Below, piece by piece: positions 7,540 to 15,746 of a stretch of 15,767 nt of DNA (positions are counted from its first letter, which is position 1; each line of letters opens with the position of its first letter). The position numbers and the translations under genes were made by a program. A model generated the notes under the pieces. It saw only the letters and a list, made by a program, of their open reading frames with translations. It ran no database searches and had not been told where the DNA came from. Source of the stretch: an uncultured Ruminococcus sp. (GTDB lineage: Bacteria; Bacillota; Clostridia; Oscillospirales; Acutalibacteraceae); assembly GCA_902802975.1 (NCBI GenBank), contig CADCOF010000286.1, positions 1 to 15,767 of the forward strand. The letters run 5' to 3'.

Positions 7540-8724
7540 ATGAAAGAATTTGAATTGAAATACGGCTGCAACCCTAATCAAAAGCCGTCAAAAATATTCA
7601 TGCACGACGGCAGCGATCTGCCGATCGAAATACTCAACGGAAAGCCCGGATATATCAATTTTCTGGACGCTTTCAACAGCTACCAGCTTGTGAAGGAGAT
7701 CAAGGAAGCCGTAGGTATGTGTGCGGCTGCAAGCTTTAAGCACGTAAGCCCCACATCTGCTGCAGTCGGCAAAAAGCTGCCCGAAAAGCTCAAAAAGGCA
7801 TGCTTTGTTGACGATATCGAGGGTTTGGACGACTCTCCGCTTGCTTGTGCTTATGCAAGAGCAAGAGGTACAGACAGAATGTCGTCGTTCGGTGACTGGA
7901 TTGCTCTTTCCGATGAGTGTGATGCAACAACAGCAATGCTCATCAAGCGCGAGGTATCCGATGGCATAATTGCACCCGGATATTCCGACGAAGCGCTCGA
8001 AATCCTCAAGACAAAGAAGAAGGGCAATTACAACATCGTAAAGATCGATGAGAGTTACAAGCCTGATCCCATCGAGCGTAAGCAGGTGTACGGCATAACA
8101 TTTGAACAGGGAAGAAATGAATTCAAGATCAACCGCGAACTTCTCGAAAACGCGGTAACAGCAAATAAGACTATTCCCGATGAGGCGCAAATTGATCTTA
8201 TCATTGCTCTTATTACGCTGAAATATACACAGTCAAATTCCGTTTGTTATGCAGTTGACGGACAGGCTATAGGCGTTGGTGCAGGTCAGCAGTCAAGAAT
8301 CCACTGCACACGCCTTGCAGGAAACAAAGCTGATATCTGGCATTTGCGTCAGCATGACAAGGTGCTGAATCTGCCATTCCTCGATACACTTGGCAGACCC
8401 GACAGAGATAACGTTATCGATGTGTATATTTCTGATGACGATGAAGATGTTCTCGGCGACGATGTATGGCAGCAGTATTTCAAGACTCGCCCCGAACCGC
8501 TCACTCGTGAGGAGAAAAAAGAGTATCTTTCAGAAATTACAGGCGTATCGCTTGGTTCCGATGCATTTTTCCCGTTCGGCGACAATATCGAGCGCGCAAG
8601 AAGAAGCGGCGTTTCATATATCGCTCAGCCTGGCGGCTCGATTCGTGACGATAATGTAATCGAAGCCTGCAACAAATATGATATGGCAATGGTATTTACA
8701 AAAATGAGATTGTTCCATCATTAA
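7540..8724 (+). CDS. Stand-alone AICAR formyltransferase, ATIC-like
   Basis: This 394-residue protein transfers the formyl group of 10-formyl-THF to AICAR, giving FAICAR. It corresponds to only the C-terminal AICARFT half of bifunctional PurH/ATIC; the N-terminal cyclohydrolase half is absent. The catalytic Lys-His pair is K67-H68 in AASFKHVSPTSAAVG, equivalent to K266-H267 of human ATIC. Other matches to the animal form are YARARGTDRMSSFGDW, REVSDGIIAPGY, KYTQSNSVCYA, GAGQQSRIHCTRLAG, SDAFFPFGDNIERARRSGV and the C-terminal LFHH. It is far less like Escherichia coli PurH. The start has AAAGGA (7527-7532) 7 nt upstream and a natural family N-terminus (YGCNPNQKP). Length equals the formyltransferase domain, so this is a whole single-function enzyme and not a truncated gene. 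IMP formation then depends on the PurO-type enzyme at 4804. Confidence 0.95.
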   Translation: MKEFELKYGCNPNQKPSKIFMHDGSDLPIEILNGKPGYINFLDAFNSYQLVKEIKEAVGMCAAASFKHVSPTSAAVGKKLPEKLKKACFVDDIEGLDDSPLACAYARARGTDRMSSFGDWIALSDECDATTAMLIKREVSDGIIAPGYSDEALEILKTKKKGNYNIVKIDESYKPDPIERKQVYGITFEQGRNEFKINRELLENAVTANKTIPDEAQIDLIIALITLKYTQSNSVCYAVDGQAIGVGAGQQSRIHCTRLAGNKADIWHLRQHDKVLNLPFLDTLGRPDRDNVIDVYISDDDEDVLGDDVWQQYFKTRPEPLTREEKKEYLSEITGVSLGSDAFFPFGDNIERARRSGVSYIAQPGGSIRDDNVIEACNKYDMAMVFTKMRLFHH

Positions 8725-8742
8725 TAAACATATCTACATTGT

Positions 8743-8790
8743 AAGCCGTACAGACATAGTAAAACATATTCGCTGTGCCTGTGCGGTTTT
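8743..8790 (+). terminator. Possible weak terminator or attenuator hairpin before purD
   Basis: The 115-nt gap between the AICAR formyltransferase gene and purD contains CCGTACAG (8746-8753) pairing with CTGTGCGG (8779-8786). After one A-C mismatch it continues with CATAG (8755-8759) pairing with CTGTG (8773-8777), giving 13 pairs with two G-U wobbles and a 13-nt loop. TTTT (8787-8790) follows. The short T-run suggests at most partial termination, which would lower expression of purD, purL and fhs relative to the genes before them. An RNA-processing or stabilising role is equally possible. Confidence 0.45.
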
Positions 8791-8839
8791 GGCATATATT
8801 CTTATTGAATTGAACCAAAGAAAACGGAGGTAATTCACC

Positions 8840-10114
8840 ATGAAGATCATGGTAGTAGGCGGGGGCGGAAGAGAGCATGCTATAATCAAGAAGCTCAAAG
8901 AAAGCCCCGAATGTGAAAAGATATGGGCACTGCCCGGTAATGGCGGTATCGCTTTTGATGCGGAGTGCGTTGGCATTTCCGCAACTGATATTGATGGTAT
9001 CGTAGAATTTGCAAAGAATAATCCCGTAGATTTCGCAGTTGTTGCACCCGACGATCCGCTTGTATTGGGCTGCGCAGACAGACTGAGAGAACTTGGCATA
9101 CCGTGTTTCGGCCCGAATGCCAATGCAGCCATTATTGAAGGCAGCAAGGTTTTCTCTAAAAATATGATGAAACAGTTTGGTATTCCTACTGCAAAATATG
9201 AGGTGTTTGACAACATACAAGAGGCTCTCGATTATCTGAAAACTGCTCCGATTCCCACAGTAATCAAGGCGGACGGTCTTGCTTTGGGAAAGGGCGTTAT
9301 TATTGCCGAAACGAGAGAAGACGCACAAGCGGCAGTTCGCTCAATGATGGAAGATAAGGTATTCGGCGAAAGCGGCAGTAGAGTAGTTATCGAGGAATTT
9401 TTGACAGGTCCCGAGGTTTCGGTTCTTTCTTTTACCGACGGTAAAACTGTAGTTCCTATGGTTTCCAGTATGGATCACAAGCGCGCCCTCGATGGAGACA
9501 AAGGTCTAAACACAGGCGGTATGGGAACCGTAGCACCGAATCCGTATTATACCGAAGATGTAGCAAAACGCTGCATGGACGAGATATTTATTCCAACAAT
9601 GAACGCTATGAATTCTCTCGGCAGAACATTCAAGGGCTGTTTGTATTTCGGTTTAATGATCACCGAAAACGGTCCCAAAGTAATAGAGTATAACTGCCGA
9701 TTCGGTGATCCCGAAACACAGGTCGTTTTGCCGCTTCTTGAGAGCGATCTTCTTGAGATAATGAAAGCCGTAGAAGATGAAAGATTGTCCGATGTTGAAG
9801 TCAAGTTTGCAGACAAGAGTGCTTGCTGTGTTGTGCTGGCGTCCGAGGGCTATCCCAAAAAGTACGAGAAGGGTTTTGAAATAACTATCGGAAAGCTTGC
9901 TGAAAATGCCGATTATTATATAGCCGGTGCAAAGCTCGAAAACGGTAAACTTCTCACAAACGGCGGCAGAGTGCTGAATGTTGTAGCGTCAGCCAATACT
10001 CTGAAAGCTGCAATAGATGACGCATACAAGGCGAGCGAAAATATCACATTTGCAAATGCTTACCGCCGCAGTGACATAGGACGCAGGGCACTTGCCGCAC
10101 TTCAAGATGAATAA
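8840..10114 (+). CDS. purD: Phosphoribosylamine-glycine ligase (PurD)
   Basis: PurD joins phosphoribosylamine and glycine with ATP to give GAR, the second step, using the very labile PurF product. The 424-residue ATP-grasp enzyme has the expected domain order: an N-domain with MVVGGGGREHA (residues 4-14) and LPGNGG (31-36), ATP-grasp core with VIKADGLALGKGV (141-153), DHKRALDGDKGLNTGGMG (212-229), and the metal-binding IEYNCRFGDPETQ (282-294). Residues 69-75 read APDDPLV, where the common bacterial form is GPEAPLV; this loop variant is the only departure I notice. The ATG at 8840 follows GGAGG (8826-8830) by 9 nt. It is the first gene after the longest intergenic gap and lies 17 nt before purL. 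Confidence 0.97.
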   Translation: MKIMVVGGGGREHAIIKKLKESPECEKIWALPGNGGIAFDAECVGISATDIDGIVEFAKNNPVDFAVVAPDDPLVLGCADRLRELGIPCFGPNANAAIIEGSKVFSKNMMKQFGIPTAKYEVFDNIQEALDYLKTAPIPTVIKADGLALGKGVIIAETREDAQAAVRSMMEDKVFGESGSRVVIEEFLTGPEVSVLSFTDGKTVVPMVSSMDHKRALDGDKGLNTGGMGTVAPNPYYTEDVAKRCMDEIFIPTMNAMNSLGRTFKGCLYFGLMITENGPKVIEYNCRFGDPETQVVLPLLESDLLEIMKAVEDERLSDVEVKFADKSACCVVLASEGYPKKYEKGFEITIGKLAENADYYIAGAKLENGKLLTNGGRVLNVVASANTLKAAIDDAYKASENITFANAYRRSDIGRRALAALQDE

Positions 10115-10131
10115 TATCGGGGGGATTTTCG

Positions 10132-13100
10132 TTGGTTTACAGAATATATGTTGAAAAGAAGCCGCATCTTGCACATGAAGCAAACACACTTTGCGGAGAT
10201 TTGAAAAACCTGCTTGGTATCGACAGCATTGAAAAGCTGCGTATCCTCAACCGCTATGATGCTGATAATATCGATAAGGCGCTTTTTGAATACAGTGTAA
10301 AGACAGTTTTTTCCGAGCCGCAGCTTGATATTACAACTGAAGAGATCGGAGATACCAACGGTGCGTATGTTTTTGCGGTAGAGCCGCTGCCCGGTCAGTT
10401 TGATCAGAGAGCTGATTCCGCTGCTCAGTGTATACAGATCATTTCGCAGGGCGAACGCCCGCTGATTCGCTGTGCGAAGGTTTACATTGTTTATGGCAAT
10501 GTAACGAAAGAGGAGCTTGATCATATCAAAAAATATGTGATCAACCCCGTAGAATGCCGCGAAGCGTCTCTTGAAAAACTTGATACGCTTGTGTCGCGTT
10601 ATGATATCCCCACGGAAGTAGAAACACTTGATGGTTTCAACTCTCTCGATGAGAACGGGCTTGAGTCATTTTTGGTATCGAAGGGGCTGGCAATGGATCT
10701 TGATGATCTGAAATTCTGCCAAAACTATTTCAAAAGTGAGTACAGAGACCCTACTATCACAGAGATCAAAATGATCGATACATATTGGTCGGATCACTGC
10801 CGCCATACTACATTCCTTACGACGATAGATAACGTGACATTTGAAGACAAGCTTCTTCAAAATGCGTACAACGAGTATATCGAGCTTAGAGCAAAGCTTA
10901 ACAGAACAAAGCCCATAAATTTGATGGATATAGCAACCATAGGTGCAAGATATCTGAAATCTCAAGGTAAACTTGACAAACTTGACGAGTCCGAAGAGAT
11001 CAACGCCTGCACCGTTAAGATGACTGTTGATGTGGACGGAAAACCCGAGGAGTGGCTGCTTCTATTTAAAAATGAAACTCACAACCATCCCACAGAGATC
11101 GAGCCGTTCGGCGGTGCAGCGACTTGTATTGGCGGTGCCATACGTGATCCTCTTTCGGGCAGATCGTATGTTTACGGCGCAATGCGTGTTACCGGTGCAG
11201 CCGACCCGTTGAAGCCCGTAAACGAAACAATGCCCGGAAAACTTCCTCAAAGAAAGATAGTTACAACTGCGGCTGCTGGCTACAGTTCATACGGCAATCA
11301 GATCGGTCTTGCAACAGGTCAGGTGGACGAAATATATCATGACGGATACGCTGCAAAGCGTTTGGAGATCGGTGCCGTAATCGCTGCCGCACCTGCGGAA
11401 AATGTCAGAAGAGAGCGTCCCGATCCGGGCGATATAGTCATTCTTCTTGGAGGCAGAACAGGACGAGACGGCTGCGGCGGCGCAACAGGTTCATCAAAAT
11501 CGCACACTTTGTCATCACTTGAAAGCTGCGGTGCAGAGGTTCAAAAGGGTAACGCACCCGAAGAAAGAAAGCTGCAAAGACTTTTCAGAAACAAGGAAGC
11601 GTCACTGCTCATAAAACGCTGCAACGATTTCGGCGCAGGCGGCGTGTCGGTGGCCATTGGTGAACTTGCCGACGGACTGGAGATAAACTTAAACTCTGTT
11701 CCGAAAAAATATGACGGTCTTGACGGAACGGAGCTTGCTATCAGCGAATCGCAGGAGCGTATGGCGGTGGTTGTCGAGCCTAAGGACGCGGAAAGATTTA
11801 TGGAGCTTGCCGCACTTGAAAACCTTGAAGCAACCGTCGTCGCTACGGTACAGGCTGAACCTCGCCTTGTAATGAAGTGGAACGGAAAGAGTATAGTAGA
11901 TATTTCGAGAGATTTTCTGAACTCAAACGGCGCGGAGAAACATATCGACATAACTCCCGACGCCCCCAAATCATTCGAGAAAACGTTTGGTGAAAGCTTT
12001 ACGGAAAATATGAAAGAGCTTGCCGGTGATCTCAATGTTTGTTCAAAGAGAGGCTTGTCCGAAAGATTCGATTCAACTATCGGTGCCGGTACGGTACTTA
12101 TGCCGTTCGGCGGAAAGAATCAGATCACGCCGTCACAGGCAATGGTGCAGAAAGTTTCGGTTGAGCAAAAGCATACAAAGACTTGTTCGGCAATGGCGTG
12201 GGGCTACAACCCGTTTATAATGGAAAAAAGCCCATATCACGGCGCATATCTTGCTGTTGTTGAGTCTATAGCAAAGCTTATTTCGGTCGGCGCATCGTTT
12301 GAAGATGTGTATTTGACATTCCAGGAGTATTTTGAGCGTCCGAACCGCGATGGAAAACGCTGGGGAAAGCCACTTTCCGCTCTTCTCGGCGCATTGAAGG
12401 CGCAGCTTGATTTTGAGTGCGGTTCTATCGGCGGAAAGGATTCAATGTCCGGCTCCTTCGAACAGCTTGACGTTCCTCCTACGCTTGTTTCATTTGCCGT
12501 AACTACAGACAGCGTTGATAATATAAAATCTAACGAATTCAAAAAGCCAGGTCATAATGTCGTACTTATTAAACCCGAATACGATGAAAACGGACTTCCA
12601 AAGAGTGAATCCGTGAAAAAAGTATTTGCTCAGGTTACGGAGTTTCTGCGTTCGGGTAAGGCTGCTGCCGCATATACTCCCACGTTCGGTGGCGTTGGCG
12701 AAGCCGTTATGAAGATGGCTTTCGGCAATGATATCGGTTTTGAGTATGAAGAAACAGTTTCACTCGATACAATATTTGGCTACAATTACGGCGCATTCCT
12801 ACTTGAACTTACCGATAATTCTGTTGTAGGTCAGCTTATTGGTAAGACGGTATCAAATGAATCGATTACATATAAAGATGAGGAGATATCGCTCGCTTCT
12901 CTCCTGGAGATTTATGAAAATAAACTGGAGCCTGTTTATTCGTGCAATATCCCCACGGAAAAGAAGGATATTCCCACATTCTCATCGCCGGCAAAGAAGC
13001 GTCCTTCACCTGTGATCAAGACAGCAAAGCCTCGTGTCGTTATTCCTGTATTCCCCGGTACCAACTGTGAGTTCGACACGGCAAAGGTTCTCAGAGACGC

Positions 13101-13824
13101 AGGCGCAGAGCCTGAGATAATTGTGATCAACAACTTGTCTGCAAGTGGTATTGCACAGTCAGTGGAACATATCGCAGACAGAATATCAAAATCACAGATC
13201 ATTTTCATTCCCGGAGGCTTCTCGGGCGGTGATGAGCCTGATGGTTCCGGTAAGTTCATCACGGCGTTTTTCCGCAACAGCCGGATTAAGGATGAGGTTA
13301 CAAAGCTTCTTGAAAACAGAGACGGCTTGATGGCAGGCGTGTGCAACGGTTTCCAGGCACTGATCAAGCTCGGTCTTGTTCCGTACGGAAAGATCATTGA
13401 TACGGACGAGAGCTGTCCCACACTTACATATAACACCATTGGCAGACACCAGTCGCGCCTTGTTAGAACGAGAATTGTGTCGAACAAATCGCCGTGGCTT
13501 ATGAACACAAAGGTGGGGGATGTATATACCGTTGCGATATCTCACGGAGAGGGCAGATTCCTTGCCGACAACAACACAATTCTTCGACTTGCTCAGAATG
13601 GGCAGATAGCAACGCAGTATGTCGATCTTGACGGCAATGCCACAAATGACGTCAGATTTAACCCGAACAATTCCGCATTTGCTGTTGAGGGCATTACATC
13701 TCCCGATGGAAGAGTTTTCGGAAAGATGGGTCACTCCGAGCGTATAGGATACGGTCTTTACAAGAATGTTCCCGGAAATTATGATATGGAGATGTTCGAG
13801 GCCGCAGTGAAATATTTTAGATAA
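10132..13824 (+). CDS. purL: FGAM synthase, fused PurL-PurQ single chain
   Basis: The enzyme converts FGAR, glutamine and ATP to FGAM. At 1230 residues it joins the synthetase (PurL) and class I glutaminase (PurQ), with a PurS-like N-terminal region, so no separate purS or purQ is needed. Visible motifs are SDHCRHTTF (from residue 220), NETHNHPTEIEPFGGAA (from 314), and GGKDSMS (767-773). A low-complexity linker runs from about 943 to 965. The glutaminase starts near 966 with PRVVIPVFPGTNCE; its nucleophile is C1071 in GVCNGFQ, with H1138 and E1140 in SHGEGR completing the triad. The architecture matches the long clostridial FGAM synthase clade. The start is TTG at 10132: a G-rich site (GGGGGGA, 10119-10125) lies 6 nt before it, the N-terminus VYRIYVEKKP fits the family, and no in-frame ATG is near. 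Confidence 0.96.
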   Translation: MVYRIYVEKKPHLAHEANTLCGDLKNLLGIDSIEKLRILNRYDADNIDKALFEYSVKTVFSEPQLDITTEEIGDTNGAYVFAVEPLPGQFDQRADSAAQCIQIISQGERPLIRCAKVYIVYGNVTKEELDHIKKYVINPVECREASLEKLDTLVSRYDIPTEVETLDGFNSLDENGLESFLVSKGLAMDLDDLKFCQNYFKSEYRDPTITEIKMIDTYWSDHCRHTTFLTTIDNVTFEDKLLQNAYNEYIELRAKLNRTKPINLMDIATIGARYLKSQGKLDKLDESEEINACTVKMTVDVDGKPEEWLLLFKNETHNHPTEIEPFGGAATCIGGAIRDPLSGRSYVYGAMRVTGAADPLKPVNETMPGKLPQRKIVTTAAAGYSSYGNQIGLATGQVDEIYHDGYAAKRLEIGAVIAAAPAENVRRERPDPGDIVILLGGRTGRDGCGGATGSSKSHTLSSLESCGAEVQKGNAPEERKLQRLFRNKEASLLIKRCNDFGAGGVSVAIGELADGLEINLNSVPKKYDGLDGTELAISESQERMAVVVEPKDAERFMELAALENLEATVVATVQAEPRLVMKWNGKSIVDISRDFLNSNGAEKHIDITPDAPKSFEKTFGESFTENMKELAGDLNVCSKRGLSERFDSTIGAGTVLMPFGGKNQITPSQAMVQKVSVEQKHTKTCSAMAWGYNPFIMEKSPYHGAYLAVVESIAKLISVGASFEDVYLTFQEYFERPNRDGKRWGKPLSALLGALKAQLDFECGSIGGKDSMSGSFEQLDVPPTLVSFAVTTDSVDNIKSNEFKKPGHNVVLIKPEYDENGLPKSESVKKVFAQVTEFLRSGKAAAAYTPTFGGVGEAVMKMAFGNDIGFEYEETVSLDTIFGYNYGAFLLELTDNSVVGQLIGKTVSNESITYKDEEISLASLLEIYENKLEPVYSCNIPTEKKDIPTFSSPAKKRPSPVIKTAKPRVVIPVFPGTNCEFDTAKVLRDAGAEPEIIVINNLSASGIAQSVEHIADRISKSQIIFIPGGFSGGDEPDGSGKFITAFFRNSRIKDEVTKLLENRDGLMAGVCNGFQALIKLGLVPYGKIIDTDESCPTLTYNTIGRHQSRLVRTRIVSNKSPWLMNTKVGDVYTVAISHGEGRFLADNNTILRLAQNGQIATQYVDLDGNATNDVRFNPNNSAFAVEGITSPDGRVFGKMGHSERIGYGLYKNVPGNYDMEMFEAAVKYFR

Positions 13825-13837
13825 CAATTTAGATATA

Positions 13838-13868
13838 CACCTGCGTCACGTACAAACCGGCGCAGGTG
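13838..13868 (+). other. Perfect 8-bp stem-loop in the purL-fhs gap
   Basis: CACCTGCG (13838-13845) and CGCAGGTG (13861-13868) form a perfect, GC-rich 8-bp stem with a 15-nt loop, just after the purL stop. No T-run follows on the plus strand and none is present for the minus strand, so this is not a standard terminator. It may protect the 3' end of a processed purL message, or be a protein-binding site controlling fhs separately. Confidence 0.45.
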
Positions 13869-13918
13869 ATTAATAAAGTCTATTGTTATCAAGTTCATTG
13901 GCACAATGGAGGTATAAA

Positions 13919-15592
13919 ATGTACAAAAGCGATATAGAAATAGCTCAGTCGGTAGAAATGAAAAATATTACCGATATCGCAGCTGCTGCAGGAATAGAAA
14001 ATAAATATTTGGAACAGTACGGAAATCATAAAGCAAAGATCGATCTGTCACTTCTCAAAGAGGATACAAGAGAAGACGGTAAGCTTATCTTGGTAACTGC
14101 AATTACTCCCACTCCGGCGGGAGAGGGCAAGACCACTACTACGATAGGTTTATCTGACGGTTTGAAGCGTATCGGCAAAAAAGTTGTGGTAGCACTGCGC
14201 GAGCCGTCACTCGGACCCGTTTTCGGTATCAAGGGCGGTGCAGCAGGCGGCGGTTACTCTCAGGTAGTGCCTATGGAGGACATTAATCTTCATTTTACAG
14301 GTGACTTCCATGCTATCGGTGCTGCAAACAACCTTCTTGCGGCAATGCTCGATAATCATATTTATCAGGGCAACAAACTCAACATCGATCCCAGACGCAT
14401 CACATGGAAACGCTGTGTTGACATGAACGACCGCCAGCTTCGTTTTATTACGGACGGTCTCGGAGGCAGAGTGAACGGAGTACCGCGAGAAGACGGATTC
14501 GATATCACTGTAGCGTCCGAGGTAATGGCAGTTTTGTGCTTGGCGTCGTCGATTACCGATTTGAAGGAACGCCTTTCTCGCTTAATCGTCGGTTATACTT
14601 ACGATGAAAAGCCTGTAACAGCGGGCGATCTGAATGCAGCCGGTTCTATGGCTGCGCTGCTTAAAAATGCACTTAAGCCAAATTTGGTTCAGACTCTTGA
14701 AGGTACGCCGGCACTCGTTCACGGCGGACCGTTTGCGAATATTGCTCACGGCTGCAATTCCGTGACAGCAACCCGCATGGCGTTGAAACTCGGCGATTAT
14801 GCAGTTACCGAAGCAGGCTTCGGAGCCGATCTCGGCGCGGAAAAATTTCTCGATATCAAGTGCAGATATGCAGGTCTTACTCCTTCTGCGGTCGTTGTTG
14901 TGGCTACTGTTCGTGCGCTGAAAATGCACGGCGGTGCTGCCAAAACAGAACTGGGTCAAGAAAATCTTGCCGCTCTCGAAAAGGGTATCCCGAATTTACT
15001 TCGACATGTGTCCGCAATAAAAAATACCTATGGACTGCCTTCTGTTGTAGCAGTTAACAGATTCCCAACGGATACGGACAGCGAGATCGAACTGATCATA
15101 AACAAATGCAAAGAGCTTGGCGTTAATGTTTGCCTTTCGACTGTTTGGGCAGACGGCGGCAAGGGCGGCGAAGAACTCGCAAAGGAAGTAGTTCGTTTGT
15201 GCGAGGAAGAAAAGCCCGATTTCAGATTTAGCTATGATTTAAACGATACTGTAGAAAACAAGATATCGTCAATAGTAAGAAATGTATACGGAGGCAGCGG
15301 TGCAGTGCTTACGCCTGCGGCTCAAAAACAACTGGATAGAATTAATGCTCTTGGATATGACAAACTTCCCATTTGCATGGCGAAAACACAGTACAGCTTA
15401 TCAGATGACCCTTCAAAGCTTGGTGCGCCGGAAGATTTCACAGTAACGGTACGGGAGCTTAAAATATCCGCGGGCGCGGGATTTATTGTAGCTCTTACAG
15501 GCTCCATCATGACAATGCCGGGTCTTCCGAAATCTCCTGCCGCAGAGCGGATAGACATAGATGAAAACGGTGTGATCAGCGGTCTTTTTTAA
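13919..15592 (+). CDS. fhs: Formate-tetrahydrofolate ligase (Fhs)
   Basis: Fhs condenses formate with tetrahydrofolate using ATP to give 10-formyl-THF, the formyl donor for PurN and for AICAR formyltransferase in this operon. The 557-residue length is typical of the bacterial monofunctional enzyme. The P-loop TPAGEGKT spans residues 65-72 within a conserved [17 protein letters not shown] stretch. It is followed by [20 protein letters not shown], a [20 protein letters not shown] block and [13 protein letters not shown], all characteristic of the family. The ATG at 13919 is chosen because GGAGG (13908-13912) is 6 nt upstream; the in-frame extension back to 13883 has no ribosome binding site and no family homology. 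It begins 94 nt after purL and is the last gene of the row. Confidence 0.97.
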   Translation: MYKSDIEIAQSVEMKNITDIAAAAGIENKYLEQYGNHKAKIDLSLLKEDTREDGKLILVTAITPTPAGEGKTTTTIGLSDGLKRIGKKVVVALREPSLGPVFGIKGGAAGGGYSQVVPMEDINLHFTGDFHAIGAANNLLAAMLDNHIYQGNKLNIDPRRITWKRCVDMNDRQLRFITDGLGGRVNGVPREDGFDITVASEVMAVLCLASSITDLKERLSRLIVGYTYDEKPVTAGDLNAAGSMAALLKNALKPNLVQTLEGTPALVHGGPFANIAHGCNSVTATRMALKLGDYAVTEAGFGADLGAEKFLDIKCRYAGLTPSAVVVVATVRALKMHGGAAKTELGQENLAALEKGIPNLLRHVSAIKNTYGLPSVVAVNRFPTDTDSEIELIINKCKELGVNVCLSTVWADGGKGGEELAKEVVRLCEEEKPDFRFSYDLNDTVENKISSIVRNVYGGSGAVLTPAAQKQLDRINALGYDKLPICMAKTQYSLSDDPSKLGAPEDFTVTVRELKISAGAGFIVALTGSIMTMPGLPKSPAAERIDIDENGVISGLF

Positions 15593-15614
15593 GACCCTTC
15601 ACTGCGTTCAGGGT
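15581..15614 (+). other. Inverted repeats at and just after the fhs stop codon
   Basis: GGTCTT (15581-15586) and AAGACC (15591-15596) form a perfect 6-bp dyad around the stop codon, with TTTT between. Overlapping it, ACCCT (15594-15598) pairs with AGGGT (15610-15614) around TCACTGCGTTC. The second sequence resembles CCCTTCGCTGCGCTCAGGGTGACA-like intergenic repeats that I recall from many bacterial genomes. Neither stem is followed by a T-run, so a terminator role for the operon is not supported; the real transcript end is uncertain. Confidence 0.35.
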
Positions 15615-15633
15615 GACAAACGTAACAAATATA

Positions 15634-15676
15634 TTGTACAAAATCACAAACAATTGTAAATTTACTCATTTATAGT
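15634..15676. repeat. 43-bp direct repeat, right copy
   Basis: It matches 178-220 at 38 of 43 positions, ungapped and in the same orientation; the five differences are scattered. It lies 41 nt after the fhs stop and directly before the right hairpin repeat. Here the CGAA core seen in the left copy is CAAA, so any PurBox-like resemblance is not shared. Confidence 0.65.
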
Positions 15677-15680
15677 TAAT

Positions 15681-15746
15681 AAAAAGTTTTTTGCGCAGCT
15701 TTTTTTCAAAAAAGCTGCCGAGGGTGTGGGGCGAGCAGCCCCACAA
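15681..15746 (+). repeat. Double-hairpin repeat element, right copy
   Basis: AAAAAGTTTTTTGC is followed by an 11-bp stem (GCAGCTTTTTT at 15695-15705 with AAAAAAGCTGC at 15708-15718). A second 8-bp stem, TGTGGGGC (15725-15732) with GCCCCACA (15738-15745), follows around a GAGCA loop. The first half has the same plan as the element at 1-49 in reverse orientation, with a different but still fully paired stem. This double-hairpin layout is reminiscent of abundant intergenic repeats in Ruminococcaceae-type genomes (recalled, not searched). Its function is unknown; a transcription-end or mRNA-stability role is possible. Confidence 0.6.

Noticed and set aside
7540..8724. Truncated or broken purH
   Set aside because: The protein begins and ends exactly as an intact formyltransferase domain, has its catalytic Lys-His, its own ribosome binding site, and a separate cyclohydrolase gene nearby; it is a whole gene and not a remnant.
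12940..13030. Possible missed boundary between separate purL and purQ genes
   Set aside because: The frame is open and continuous from synthetase through a linker into the glutaminase, with no stop and no internal ribosome binding site plus start; the fusion matches the long FGAM synthase clade.
13883..13918. N-terminal extension of Fhs
   Set aside because: It has no ribosome binding site and no similarity to the family; the GGAGG at 13908-13912 clearly serves the ATG at 13919.
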